Positions 41,623-51,542 of a stretch of DNA of 64,000 nucleotides are shown here, piece by piece. The number at the start of each line of letters is the position of its first letter. Within the stretch, counting starts at the first letter, position 1. Source of the DNA: Tropicimonas aquimaris (GTDB lineage Bacteria > Pseudomonadota > Alphaproteobacteria > Rhodobacterales > Rhodobacteraceae); assembly GCF_042676185.1 (NCBI RefSeq), contig NZ_JBHTJT010000008.1:558001-622000 (forward strand), given 5' to 3'. Position numbers and translations under genes: made by a program. The notes beneath the pieces were generated by a model. The model was not told where the DNA came from and did not search any database. It saw nothing but the letters and a program-made list of their open reading frames with translations.

Positions 41623-43419
41623 TCAACCGCGGTCCCGCGCGTAGAGCGCGGCGATCTGCTCCGCGAAGGCGGCGACGATGCGTTCGCGCCGGAGCTTGAG
41701 TGTCGGCGTCACCAGGCGCTGCTCCACCGTCCATTCCTCCAGCATCGCGTGATAGGCCCGGATCTGCTGATGGGACGGGTAATCCTTGAGATGCGCCTTG
41801 ATGCGAGGCAGCAGAACCTTCTCGGCCTCGGGGGCATTCGGGCGCTCGGGGTCGAGGCCATGGGAAGCTGCGAGCTCTGCCCAGATCTCGCCTTTCAGTA
41901 CCAACAGCACCGACAGGTATGGACGGCCGTCGCCGGCGACGCAGACCTGATCGAACAGCGGGTCGGCCTCGAGCTCGGTTTCGATAGGCCGGGGATTGAC
42001 GTTCTCGCCGTTGGACAGAACGAGGATGTGCTTGAGCCGGCCGGTGACGCTGATCCGCCCGCCCTCGATCGCGCCGAGATCGCCCGTCCTGAGCCAGCCC
42101 TCCGGGTCGATCATTGCCTCCGTCGCCTCCTGGTTCTGCCAGTAACCCTTCATCGCGGCGGGCGAGCGGACCCGGATCTCCCCCTTGTCAGTCAGACGCA
42201 CCTCGATTCCGGGCAGAGCGAAGCCCACGGAGCCGGGCACGTAATCCTTTTGCAGGGAGGCGGTCACGACGGGGCCGGCCTCGGTCAGCCCGTAGCCCTC
42301 CACCATCGGGATTCCGAGACCGATCAGGTCTCGCGCGATTTCCGGCGGGAAAGTCGCGCCGCCAGACACCGCCACGCGCAATCTGCCGCCGAAGGCATCC
42401 TGGACCTTGCGTGCCACCAGACGGTCCAGCAGGGGCCAGATCAGCCGTTCGCCGAGGCTCGGGCCGGGGCCGACGCCTGCGCGGGAGGCGAAGCGCTGCC
42501 AACCGATCCGCCCCGTCATCTCGAAGAGGCGCAGGCGGACGGTGCTCTCGCTCGCGGAGCGCCGGGCGGCCGAGTAGATCGATTCGTAGAAGCGCGGCAC
42601 CGCCATGATCACCGTCGGCCGCAGGGTCGCCATGTCCTGGCGCAGGCGCAGCAACGACGGGGCATAGGCCACGCAGGCGCCGCCGAGCATCGGCAGGACA
42701 TATCCCATCGTCCGTTCGAACCCATGCGCCAGCGGCAGGATCGACAGGAAGACATCGTCGGTGACCGGCGGGAAGACGGCGGCCACACCCTCGGCATTGG
42801 CCAGCAGCGCACGGTGGGTCAACATGGCACCCTTCGGCGCGCCGGTGGTTCCGGAGGTGTAGATCAGCGCGGCCACGTCCTCCGGGCCGCTCTGCTCCTG
42901 AGTGTCGACCCCGGAAGCCAGTTCGAGGGCATCGGAAAAGGCCACAGCCGGGGCGGGCAGGGTATCGTCGGATGCAGGGTCGTGGATCCAGACCGTGTCG
43001 ATGAAATCGGACCGCTCCATTGCGTCCCGGATCTTCTGCCAGCGCGCCGCATTGTCCATGAGAACCAGCCTTGGCCGGGCGTCCGACAGCACGTAGGCAG
43101 TGCTGGAGACCGCATCGTTCGTATAAAGCGGCACAACCGGCAGGCCGAGCTTGTGCGCGGCCATGTCGTAGCAGACCCAGTCGAGGCAGTTGCCGAGAAA
43201 GATCGCGACCCGGTCTCCCTTGGCGAGGCCCAGGGTGGCCATCGCGCCCGCGACTTTGTCTACTCGCGCCAATACCTCGCGCCAGGTGACACTGCTCCAT
43301 GCGCCCGTGGCCTTGTCAAATTGCTGATAGGCGGGTGCATCTGGCGCGCGTTCGGTGCGCGCCTGCAGAAGGCCATACATCGTTCCGGCCGCTGCGGCCG
43401 AAATCAGGTCCACCCCCAT
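41623..43419 (-). CDS. Long-chain acyl-CoA ligase (AMP-forming)
   Basis: About 598 residues. The AMP-binding P-loop YTSGTTGAPKGAMLTH, VEGYGLTEAGPVV, and GWLRTGDLGAIEGGRISVTG followed by RLKHILVLSNGENVNP mark the ACS/FadD15-like long-chain branch. It activates fatty acids to acyl-CoA via acyl-AMP. In the minus-strand sequence GGGAGG lies 9 bases before the ATG at 43419, which favours it over the ATG at 43428 that directly follows the GGGAGG. It stands apart from its neighbours. Confidence 0.94.
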   Translation of the reverse strand: MGVDLISAAAAGTMYGLLQARTERAPDAPAYQQFDKATGAWSSVTWREVLARVDKVAGAMATLGLAKGDRVAIFLGNCLDWVCYDMAAHKLGLPVVPLYTNDAVSSTAYVLSDARPRLVLMDNAARWQKIRDAMERSDFIDTVWIHDPASDDTLPAPAVAFSDALELASGVDTQEQSGPEDVAALIYTSGTTGAPKGAMLTHRALLANAEGVAAVFPPVTDDVFLSILPLAHGFERTMGYVLPMLGGACVAYAPSLLRLRQDMATLRPTVIMAVPRFYESIYSAARRSASESTVRLRLFEMTGRIGWQRFASRAGVGPGPSLGERLIWPLLDRLVARKVQDAFGGRLRVAVSGGATFPPEIARDLIGLGIPMVEGYGLTEAGPVVTASLQKDYVPGSVGFALPGIEVRLTDKGEIRVRSPAAMKGYWQNQEATEAMIDPEGWLRTGDLGAIEGGRISVTGRLKHILVLSNGENVNPRPIETELEADPLFDQVCVAGDGRPYLSVLLVLKGEIWAELAASHGLDPERPNAPEAEKVLLPRIKAHLKDYPSHQQIRAYHAMLEEWTVEQRLVTPTLKLRRERIVAAFAEQIAALYARDRG

Positions 43420-43545
43420 GGCGCCCATCCTCCCGTTACTTTTGTTGGCCGCCGCATTCGCGCCGGCGTCACTGCCCTTCCCAGGGTTCGTCCTGCAATC
43501 ATAGGTAGATGGGCCCCGGCCGGGAACCCTTTCAATTGCGGCAAC

Positions 43546-43579
43546 GAAAACGGCCCGGGACTCGCAGGTCCCGGGCCGT
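43546..43579 (-). terminator. Terminator after class I aldolase
   Basis: A perfect 12-bp stem ACGGCCCGGGAC / GTCCCGGGCCGT with a 6-base loop. Read on the minus strand it runs into TTTCG, a short T-tract. It lies 44 bases after the aldolase stop. Confidence 0.82.
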
Positions 43580-43623
43580 GTTGTCTTTCGATGCCGGCGT
43601 ATGTTGCACGCCGGCGCGTGGGA

Positions 43624-44553
43624 TCAGGCCTTGCCCTTGTAGATGTCCACCAGCTTGGCGAAGAGGTCGAGCGCCTCGGCGCGCGGACGCTGGAAGGAGT
43701 TCCGGCCGATGATCGAGCCGTTGCCGCCGCCGTCGCGGATGGCGCGGGCGTCGTCGTAGACGCTGTCGGCCCCCTTCTTGGCGCCGCCCGAGAAGACGAC
43801 GATCCGCTTGCCGTCAAAACAGTTGTCGACGCAATGCTTGACGCGGGCCGTCAGGGTCGAGATGTCGACGCCGTTTTCTTCATAGACCTTGCGGGCCTCG
43901 TCCTGCATGACGTGGTCGGTGGTCAGCTTGATCTTGATGATGTGGGCGCCAAGCAGGGCGGCGATGTGGGCGGCATAGGCGCCGACGTCGATCGCGGTTT
44001 CGCCGTCCTTGGTCACGCCTTCACCGCGCGGATAGGACCAGATCACGGTGGCGACGCCCTTCGAGGCGGCTTCCTTGCGCATCTCGACGATCTCTTCGAA
44101 CATGTCGAACATCACGTCGGAGCCGGGATAGATAGTGAAGCCGATGGCCGAGCAGCCGAGGCGCAGCGCATCGTCGACCGAGGCGGTGACGGCCTGGTTC
44201 TTGGCGGCGGTGCCGGACATCAGCGAGTTGGCGGAGTTCACCTTGAGGATCGTCGGGATCTGGCCGGCGAAGGTGTCGGCGCCGGCTTCCAGCGAGCCGA
44301 GAGGGGCGGCATAGGCGTTGAGCCCGGCGTCAATTGCCAGCTGGTAGTGGTAATGCGGGTCGAAGCCTGCCGGGTTGGGGCAGAAGGAACGGTGCCCGCC
44401 GTGCTCGAACCCCTGGTCGACGGGCAGGATGATCATCTTGCCCGTGCCGCCGAGCTTCCCGGACATGAGCATGCGGCAGAGGTTGGCCTTCACGCCCGGC
44501 GTTTCGCCCTCGTAATTCGCGAGGATACGGCTAACAGCTCTGGTGGCTTTCAT
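43624..44553 (-). CDS. Class I fructose-bisphosphate aldolase (DhnA/FbaB type)
   Basis: 309 residues. The phosphate-handling start KMIILPVDQGFEHG, the barrel strand AIGFTIYPGSD, a Schiff-base lysine most likely in IIKIKLTTDHVM, and the closing RIVVFSGGAKK and SIIGRNSFQR all match the DhnA-type class I family. It splits fructose-1,6-bisphosphate in glycolysis or forms it in gluconeogenesis. The start MKATRAVSRILANYEG at 44553 is preceded by a weak ribosome site (AGGGATCG). pgk, another glycolytic gene, lies 2.3 kb upstream on the same strand. Confidence 0.93.
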   Translation of the reverse strand: MKATRAVSRILANYEGETPGVKANLCRMLMSGKLGGTGKMIILPVDQGFEHGGHRSFCPNPAGFDPHYHYQLAIDAGLNAYAAPLGSLEAGADTFAGQIPTILKVNSANSLMSGTAAKNQAVTASVDDALRLGCSAIGFTIYPGSDVMFDMFEEIVEMRKEAASKGVATVIWSYPRGEGVTKDGETAIDVGAYAAHIAALLGAHIIKIKLTTDHVMQDEARKVYEENGVDISTLTARVKHCVDNCFDGKRIVVFSGGAKKGADSVYDDARAIRDGGGNGSIIGRNSFQRPRAEALDLFAKLVDIYKGKA

Positions 44554-44784
44554 GGATTCGATCCCTATGCTGTGGATTGCAGTTGCGGGGTAGAAGCCTG
44601 TTAATCGGGACGCAAGCGAGTTAGCGCTAACTGGACGCCAAGTCGCAGGATGAGAGCTGTGAAAACAGGTTTCTGGCGCGTGAAACACGGTTTCGACGCA
44701 TTTTAGAGCGGTGCTTCGGTGGCGGCCAAAACCGGCTCAGTCCCCGGATGCAGGGAAAGCCTCAAGGCAGAAGAAGGGATGGGA

Positions 44785-45378
44785 TCAGAGGCCGCAGTCT
44801 GCCAGCACATCCCGCTCGGCCGCGCCGAACGCGGGATTGGTGTCGGCCAGCGAACGGGGCAGGGCGCGGTCCTCGAAGACGTCGAACCCGCCGACGATCT
44901 CGGCGAAGCCGCAGACCGTTTCGGGCTCCGGCGCGCTGCGGAGCAACTCGCTCAGGATATCCAGCGGGCCGTTGCCGAAAAGCACGAGCGCACCGGCATC
45001 GATCAGCGGCGCCATGGCGTCGAGATAGGCCGTGCTCGCGAGCCTGCCCTCCAGAAAGAGCTTGTTCAGCGTGCCGACAACCACCGCGCCCTGCGCCGTC
45101 TTCGCCGGAAACCCGGCGTCGAGCAGTTTCTGGACATTGGGGCCGGGGTTGGCCGACATCACCGCGAATCCCATGGACTGCATGTCGATCTGGCCGGTGG
45201 TGATATCGTCCCGCACGCAATCGCCCAGCTTCTGGCTGCCTTCGGGACGAGGGGTTACGGTCAGGTATTTTACCTCTTCGACGCACTGCTTTCGATAATC
45301 GGAGACAGGCACGCCCTGCGCGGCGGCAAGCAAAGGGGCCGTGAGGGTGGCGAGGGCGAGGGCAATGGCTCTGCGCAA
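44785..45378 (-). CDS. Exported protein of unknown function
   Basis: About 197 residues with a clear signal peptide if translation starts at the TTG at 45378: RRAIALALATLTAPLLAAAQG, preceded by GGAG at 7 bases. An ATG at 45429 gives 17 extra residues and has no ribosome site. The mature part contains four cysteines, including the C-terminal DVLADCGL, and a helical, leucine-rich middle (VQKLLDAGFPAKTAQGAVVV). I do not recognise the family. The next upstream gene also encodes a small exported protein. Confidence 0.6.
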   Translation of the reverse strand: MRRAIALALATLTAPLLAAAQGVPVSDYRKQCVEEVKYLTVTPRPEGSQKLGDCVRDDITTGQIDMQSMGFAVMSANPGPNVQKLLDAGFPAKTAQGAVVVGTLNKLFLEGRLASTAYLDAMAPLIDAGALVLFGNGPLDILSELLRSAPEPETVCGFAEIVGGFDVFEDRALPRSLADTNPAFGAAERDVLADCGL

Positions 45379-45544
45379 TTCGGAACTCCATGCATTCGAG
45401 CGGCGCTCGACCGGGTGTTCGAACATCATAGAGAGTGGGCGGGCGAGTTGAAACGCCCGACCTCCGCAGAAGCGGAGATGGGCCGGGCCTCGGTGAGGCG
45501 ACCGGCCCGGTGGGTAGAAGGCGTGCGCCTCTGCCGGTATCCGC

Positions 45545-45808
45545 TTACTGGGCGGTGGCGGTGCGGGTCAGAGCATTGACCGCGGCAACGCCATTCTCGC
45601 CATCGCTCCGGAAATCGATCGACACCCGGTCGCCGGCCTGCAGGTCTTCGGGAACCGCAAGGTTGGCCGCGAGCGGCCAGACGGTCAGGTCTTCGAGCAC
45701 CAGGATGCTCGCCACGCGGTCATAGGCAAGGATGAGACCTTCGGTTTCATCGGCGGCGGCGGGCAGGACGCTCAGGGTGGCGAGGGCGCTGGCAAGAAGA
45801 AGGCGCAT
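45545..45808 (-). CDS. Small exported protein, DUF1344-like
   Basis: 87 residues: a signal peptide (MRLLLASALATLSVLPAAA, cleaved before DETEG) and a compact beta domain (about 22-85) whose pattern, a GLILAYDRVASILVLED start and then VPEDLQAGDRVSIDFRS, resembles DUF1344 periplasmic proteins. Role unknown. The ATG at 45808 has AAACACC upstream, so the ribosome site is weak. GC-rich inverted repeats (45467-45513) follow the stop and may form its terminator. Confidence 0.62.
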   Translation of the reverse strand: MRLLLASALATLSVLPAAADETEGLILAYDRVASILVLEDLTVWPLAANLAVPEDLQAGDRVSIDFRSDGENGVAAVNALTRTATAQ

Positions 45809-46291
45809 GTGGTGTTTCGATCCATGGAGGAGGGCACTCTCGGCACGTTCTCGCGCCTGCAGTCGCCGGGCGGAGCCTCGCGCCCGGATTGATCGTAATT
45901 GGGATGCGGACCCGCGGCGTGCAAGTCTTGCGCGATAAAAATTAAATGCTGCGAGATCAGCAGGTTGATCAGGGTCTAGCGCAGTCGCTTCCGTTGCGGC
46001 ACTTCGGAAAAGGTCTCGCCCTCGCGGATAATGGAAAAAGGGCGGGCGCATGGCCGGCGCATGCAGTGATTGCTGAAGGGCCGCGATGATGCGAAGGGGC
46101 GCTTCAATTGAACGAGGGCCTTGCCGACCTTGCGGACATCCGGCTCAGATTGTCAGATGGCCGTGATAAGCCCCAACCCAAAATGCCGCGCCTTCGCCCC
46201 CTTTACCCGCAGCGTTTAATCAATCTTGGTGCCGGCGGAGATGCGCGGGTGAATCTGAGCACTCCACCATCTCCTGATCCAACTCAGAAGA
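45809..46291. other. Intergenic region without a recognisable gene
   Basis: About 480 bases of lower and uneven GC between two small hypothetical genes. Open frames on either strand are short and lack ribosome sites and family resemblance. The AT-rich stretch GATAAAAATTAAATG (45932-45946) may belong to the promoter of the exported protein on the minus strand. Nothing else could be assigned. Confidence 0.4.
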
Positions 46292-46561
46292 TCAGGTGCC
46301 GCCTTCAACTTCGATGTAGAATTCAATCGGATCGATCACTGTGTGTTGAGCCTTGCTCGCTGCGGCCTCTGACGATCCTAGTATGGCCTTCATCTTATCA
46401 AGATCTGCGCCTTCAAAGACGATTGACACTCGATCTTGATCGGAATGCCTGAATATCCGGTGGCCCGAACAAAAGCCGGAGAAGGTTTTTGTGCGCACCT
46501 CTCCTCCGCCTAGCCATGTGTCCATGTTCCCAACCGCGTGGGTTACAACAACCGTCGTCAT
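46292..46561 (-). CDS. Small hypothetical protein, possibly dimeric alpha/beta-barrel fold
   Basis: 89 residues. The ATG at 46561 follows GGGGGAATCC. The sequence begins MTTVVVTHAVGNMDTWLGGG and ends EFYIEVEGG, with a strand RVSIVFEGADLDKMKAILGS in the middle. The order strand-helix-strand-helix-strand with a His-rich first strand recalls small stress/ABM-like barrels (for example DUF3764), but similarity is weak. Base composition is less GC-rich than its neighbours, and about 240 unassigned bases follow on its 5' side, so it may be a recent arrival. Confidence 0.55.
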   Translation of the reverse strand: MTTVVVTHAVGNMDTWLGGGEVRTKTFSGFCSGHRIFRHSDQDRVSIVFEGADLDKMKAILGSSEAAASKAQHTVIDPIEFYIEVEGGT

Positions 46562-46801
46562 CTGGATTCCCCCTGTTTCTGCCGTGTACGTCTGACGTAA
46601 CGGCAACTTCCAACCTAACAGGTTTGATTGGAATCCCCTACAACTCTTGGAAAGCCCGTGGTGTCCGCCGAGCAAGCCGTCTCCAAGTGCGATCCAGCTT
46701 TGGCTATGCGCAGATAGCCGATCTTTCAGTCAAGGAATTCGTCGATAGGTATCTGGGGGACGTCCGCCCTGTTGTTCCTCGAACAAGCTGAACTGCCCCC
46801 C

Positions 46802-46834
46802 AAAAAAACGCCCAGCATGGAGATTGGCTGGGCG
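46802..46834 (-). terminator. Terminator after pgk
   Basis: An 8-bp stem CGCCCAGC / GCTGGGCG with a 10-base loop; on the minus strand it is followed by seven T residues. It lies about 70 bases past the pgk stop. Confidence 0.94.
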
Positions 46835-46906
46835 TCATCAGCTCGATATTTGCCGCACTGGCTGGGCGCAGGGGGCCGGCCTTCCCGGTCGTTCCCGGGG
46901 CGGGCC

Positions 46907-48082
46907 TTAGCCGAGGGCGGCCACGCCGGGCAATTCCTTGCCTTCCATCCATTCGAGGAAGGCGCCGCCTGCGGTGGAGATGTAGGTGAAGTTTTCCGCC
47001 GCGCCGGACTTGTTGAGTGCCGAAACCGTGTCGCCGCCACCGGCGACGGTGATCAGCTTGCCTTCGGCGGTCAGCTCGGCCGCGGCCAGGGCGGCCTCAA
47101 AGGTGCCCTTGTGGAACGGCTCGATCTCGAAGGCGCCGAGCGGCCCGTTCCAGATCAGCGTCTTGCATTGGGCAAACACGCCCTTGAGCGCCTCGACCGT
47201 GGCCGGGCCGGCGTCGAGGATCATCTTGTCGGCGGGGCATTGGTCCACGGGCAGGATCTCGTTGGCGGCACCGGCGGCGAATTCACCTGCGACCACGATG
47301 TCCACCGGCAGGTGGATGGTGCATCCGGTGCTCTCGGCCTTCGCCAGGATGGCGCGGGCAGTGTCGGCCATGTCGCGCTCGGCCAGCGAGGAGCCGATCT
47401 CGACGCCCTTGGCAACGAGGAAGGTGTTGGCCATGCCGCCGCCGATCACCAGGTGGTCAACCTTCTCGATCAGGTTGCTCAGCAGGTCGAGCTTGGTGGA
47501 GACCTTGGCACCGCCGACAACGGCGACCACCGGGCGCTCCGGTCTGCCGAGCGCGGCTTCGAGCGCACCGAGTTCCTGCGCCATCAGGCGGCCGGCGCAG
47601 TTGGGCAGAAGCTTGGCCACACCCTCCGTCGAGGCGTGTGCGCGGTGGGCGGCGGAGAATGCGTCGTTGCAGTAGACGTCGCCGAGCGAGGCGAGGAACT
47701 TCGCCATCTCGGGGTCATTGTCGGTTTCCATCGGGGTGAAGCGGGTGTTTTCCACCAGAACCACTGCGCCGGCGGGCAGGGCCTCGAGTTCCGCGCGGGA
47801 GGGCTTTTCGATGAAGGTCACGGATTGGCCCAGCTTCTCTTCCAGCGTCGGCACGGTGATCTTCAGGCTCATCTCGGGGACGACCTGGCCCTTGGGCCGG
47901 CCGAAATGAGCCAGCATCACGGGCTTGCCACCCTTGGCGAGAATGCCCTTGATCGTCGGCACGATGCGTTCGATCCGGGTCGCGTCGGTCACCACGCCAT
48001 CCTTGACGGGTACGTTGATATCGACACGAACCAGCACGATCTTGCCGTCAAGGTCCATGTCGTCGAGTGTCTTCCAGCTCAT
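46907..48082 (-). CDS. pgk: Phosphoglycerate kinase
   Basis: 391 residues, standard length. VLVRVDINVPVKDGVVTDATRI is the N-terminal substrate signature, MLAHFGRPKGQ and ENTRF follow, and the C-terminal nucleotide domain carries ALGRPERPVVAVVGGAKVSTK and GGGDTVSALNKSG. It moves phosphate between 1,3-bisphosphoglycerate and ADP. It stands alone with its own terminator; the cyclophilin genes diverge from it. Confidence 0.98.
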   Translation of the reverse strand: MSWKTLDDMDLDGKIVLVRVDINVPVKDGVVTDATRIERIVPTIKGILAKGGKPVMLAHFGRPKGQVVPEMSLKITVPTLEEKLGQSVTFIEKPSRAELEALPAGAVVLVENTRFTPMETDNDPEMAKFLASLGDVYCNDAFSAAHRAHASTEGVAKLLPNCAGRLMAQELGALEAALGRPERPVVAVVGGAKVSTKLDLLSNLIEKVDHLVIGGGMANTFLVAKGVEIGSSLAERDMADTARAILAKAESTGCTIHLPVDIVVAGEFAAGAANEILPVDQCPADKMILDAGPATVEALKGVFAQCKTLIWNGPLGAFEIEPFHKGTFEAALAAAELTAEGKLITVAGGGDTVSALNKSGAAENFTYISTAGGAFLEWMEGKELPGVAALG

Positions 48083-48226
48083 CAGAGGCTCCTTTCGAAA
48101 GGCTCACGCGCTTCCTATCGCAAGCCCCCGGAGGCAGCTATGGGCTTTCGGTTTCCGCTAACGCGGTTTAGGGTCGCGCCGACCCGCGGGGGGGAATACC
48201 CGCCATGCAAGATCGAGGAGGGCCCG

Positions 48227-48719
48227 ATGGCCGAAATCAAGGATCCCGAGAACACCATCATCATGGAGCTGAAGGGCGGTAATGTGGTGATCGAACTGCT
48301 GCCCGACGTGGCGCCCAAGCACAGCGAGCGGATGAAGGAACTGGCCCGGGCCGGCGCCTATGACGGCGTCGTGTTTCACCGTGTGATCGACGGCTTCATG
48401 GCCCAGACCGGCGACGTCGCCCACGGCAAGGCCGGCGGTGACCTGCGCCGCGCCGGCACCGGCGGCTCCGAGCATCCGGACCTGCCGGCGGAGTTCTCCA
48501 AGCTGCCCCATTCGCGCGGAACGCTGGGCGCTGCCCGCTCGCAGAATCCGAACTCGGCCAACAGCCAGTTCTTCATCAACTTCAAGGACAACGACTTCCT
48601 GAACGGGCAGTACACCGTCTATGGCCGCGTGATCGACGGTATGGAGCATGTCGACGCCATCACCCGTGGCGAGCCGCCCGCGAACCCCGACCGCATGATC
48701 TCGGTCAAGGTGGCCGCCG

Positions 48720-48727
<8 letters not shown>
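48227..48727 (+). CDS. Cytoplasmic cyclophilin-type peptidyl-prolyl isomerase
   Basis: 166 residues without a signal peptide. The cyclophilin core is present: YDGVVFHRVIDGFMAQTGD with the catalytic arginine, then the SQNPNSANSQFFINF strand and NGQYTVYGRVIDGM. It catalyses cis-trans isomerisation at proline. The start follows GAGGAGGGCCC. It overlaps the next gene by eight bases; that gene encodes a close homologue with a membrane anchor, so the pair looks like a tandem duplication. Confidence 0.95.
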
Positions 48728-49337
<610 letters not shown>

Positions 49338-49439
49338 GACAGGCCCGGCGCGGCCGTCGCGCCGGGGATGCAAGCTTGCCGGGGTCCGTCGGAACGGCCA
49401 GGCCCCGGCGCCCAGCCCGCGCGGAACAGGAGGGACCAG

Positions 49440-50171
49440 GTGTCCGAAAACGATCCCTTCCATCTCCATCCGGGTCTGCGGGGCCTGATCAAGGACCCCG
49501 AGGACTCCTTCTTCCGCACCTTCCAGCCCTCCGATCTGGACGAGCTGATCGAGACCACGCCGGGGATGGTCGAATTCCGTATGCCAGACGAGGAGCGGGA
49601 GGCCTGCCGCAAGCAGCTCTTCGAGAACTGGACGGACGGGGATCTCTGGGTCTTCGGCTACGGCTCGCTGATGTGGGACCCGGCGTTTCGCTTCCGGGAG
49701 GTGCGCCGGGCCCATGTGCCGGATCACGAGCGCGTCTTCTGCCTGGTCGAGGTTGGCGGGCGGGGCACGCCGGACGCGCCGGGCTTGATGGCGGGACTTG
49801 CCCCAGGCGATGGCTGCGACGGGCTGGTGTTCCGGATCGCGGAGGCGGACATTCCCGTCGAGACAGAGATCCTCTGGCGCCGCGAGCGGATCGGGCCGGC
49901 CTATGCGCCGGAGTTCCTGATGGCCGAGACGGTGGCGGGGCCGGTCCGGGCGCTGGCCTTCGTGGCCGACGAGAGCGCCGATATCATCGACCTGACACTC
50001 TCCCGCGAGGCGCAGGTCCGCCATATCGCGACGGGAAAGGGCATCCTCGGCACCAGTCTAGAATACCTCGAGAACATCGTCAGGCATTTCGAAGCGCTCG
50101 GGATCGAGGACCCGGACCTCGTCGACCTGCTCCGGGATGCGCGCGCGCTGGCGGCAGACCTCGCCCAATGA
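49440..50171 (+). CDS. Gamma-glutamylcyclotransferase, ChaC-like
   Basis: 243 residues starting at a GTG (49440) behind AGGAGGGACC. DLWVFGYGSLMWDPAF holds the YGSL substrate loop (74-77), and VEVGGRGTPDAPGLMAGLAPG and RERIGPAYAPEFLMAET follow as in ChaC. Such enzymes degrade glutathione to 5-oxoproline and Cys-Gly. The first 60 residues are an extra helical N-terminus. It sits about 100 bp after the second cyclophilin and just before the membrane glycosyltransferase-like gene, 22 bases apart. Confidence 0.9.
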   Translation: MSENDPFHLHPGLRGLIKDPEDSFFRTFQPSDLDELIETTPGMVEFRMPDEEREACRKQLFENWTDGDLWVFGYGSLMWDPAFRFREVRRAHVPDHERVFCLVEVGGRGTPDAPGLMAGLAPGDGCDGLVFRIAEADIPVETEILWRRERIGPAYAPEFLMAETVAGPVRALAFVADESADIIDLTLSREAQVRHIATGKGILGTSLEYLENIVRHFEALGIEDPDLVDLLRDARALAADLAQ

Positions 50172-50193
50172 CCCGCAGGCCGTCGCCCTGCCG

Positions 50194-51459
50194 ATGAACC
50201 GGCCCGCTATCTTCTGGACGGGTGCGGCGCTGCTCTGTCTGGGCATTGCCGGGGTGGTTTCCGCCTTCCTTCTCGCCTATCGCATCGGCTACGACACGAT
50301 CTTCGACATGCCGGCCGGCTTCGGACCCCGGATCGAGGCGATCCTGCAGGAGGGGCATTACTACGTCGAGAGCGACGGCTATCGAGACTACATCGGCCGG
50401 CCGCCCTTCCTGCCGCATCTCTACGCGCTCCTGTGGAGCTGGACGGGCAGCATCCCGGCGATGCTCGTGGCCAAGAACCTGATCTTTGGTGGGCTGCTGT
50501 CGGCGTGCTTCGCGCTCTGCTGCCGCCGTGCAATGGTTCCGGCCGGAGTGGCGGCGGCCGGGCTTCTGCTCCTTTTCGCGTTTCCCTTCAACGCCTTCAC
50601 CATGCTGACCCTCAGCTACGAGGAGGCGCTGCTCGGCTTTCTGATCCCGTCCATCCTCGCGCTGGCCATCGCGGAGCGCACGCCGTGGGACAGGTTGCTT
50701 CTGGCCGGACTGCTGGCCGTCACCTATCTCACCAAGAGCTCCGCCTTCCTATTCTGCGGCACCTTCGCGGTCGCGCTGCTCTTCACGACCCGATGGAGCT
50801 CGCCGCTCCTCCGGACCTTGCCGCTGCTCGCGGTTCTCGCGACAGCGGTGGCGTGGGGTGGTTATTCGGCGGCGAGGACGGGCACCTTTGCCGCGGCCTC
50901 CACAAGCTCCTCCACCAACGGCTGGAACCTCTGGAAGGGGAACAACCCGCGCTTCGCCGAGCTCTATCCCGATCGCCACCTGGACGAGCTTGCCGCCGAG
51001 GCCCGTGCTGCGGCCCCGCAGTTCGGATCGGAATGGGAGGCGCACCGGTACTACACGGGGCTCGCCCGGGACTTCGTGACCGAGCACCCCGGCCAGGCCC
51101 TCCGAAACACCGGCCGGAAGCTCTCCAACATGCTTTTCGGTATCCGGGATTTCGAGTTCAACCGGAACCGGACCGCCAAGGTGGTGCTGCACACCGGCTC
51201 GATGCTGGTGAACCGCGTGCTCCTCTTCGCTGCCCTGGGCCTGAGCCTAACGTGGCTCTTGCGCCGTGAAACCAGCCCGGTGCGCCGGCGCGCCGGCGGC
51301 TTGTTCCTGCTGCTGGCGGTGAGCTACAGCGCGCCATTCCTGGTCGGTTTCGCCTATTCGCGGCACCTCGTGCCGGTCTTCGTCTCGGCGGTCCTCGTGG
51401 TGCTCCTTGCCGCGCGCCCGCTCGATCACGGCGGATCACGCGCCTCCAACGGCCGCTGA
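50194..51459 (+). CDS. Polytopic membrane protein, GT39/ArnT-like glycosyltransferase
   Basis: 421 residues with about 10-11 membrane helices. The first periplasmic loop (about 37-75, ending GYRDYIGRPPFLPHLYALLW) sits where ArnT/PMT enzymes hold their catalytic acidic residues, and a larger soluble region (about 230-310) includes NGWNLWKGNNPRF. The general shape fits lipid-linked sugar transferases, but the family is not certain. It begins 22 bases after the ChaC gene. Function and substrate unknown. Confidence 0.65.
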   Translation: MNRPAIFWTGAALLCLGIAGVVSAFLLAYRIGYDTIFDMPAGFGPRIEAILQEGHYYVESDGYRDYIGRPPFLPHLYALLWSWTGSIPAMLVAKNLIFGGLLSACFALCCRRAMVPAGVAAAGLLLLFAFPFNAFTMLTLSYEEALLGFLIPSILALAIAERTPWDRLLLAGLLAVTYLTKSSAFLFCGTFAVALLFTTRWSSPLLRTLPLLAVLATAVAWGGYSAARTGTFAAASTSSSTNGWNLWKGNNPRFAELYPDRHLDELAAEARAAAPQFGSEWEAHRYYTGLARDFVTEHPGQALRNTGRKLSNMLFGIRDFEFNRNRTAKVVLHTGSMLVNRVLLFAALGLSLTWLLRRETSPVRRRAGGLFLLLAVSYSAPFLVGFAYSRHLVPVFVSAVLVVLLAARPLDHGGSRASNGR

Positions 51460-51542
51460 ACCCTGCGTGAGCCTGGCTGGCCGGATGGCTCCGTGCCTGT
51501 CAGGCTTAGGCCATAGCGTTGCCAACCGGGGAGGAGAGGGTG

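Noticed and set aside
41557..44604. Plus-strand open frame of about 1000 codons across the acyl-CoA ligase and aldolase
   Set aside because: It runs opposite two clearly recognised genes and across their intergenic terminator; low-complexity composition marks it as a shadow.
46489..46791. Possible plus-strand gene of 100 codons between the small unknown gene and pgk
   Set aside because: No ribosome site, no family similarity, and its first part runs opposite the supported minus-strand gene.
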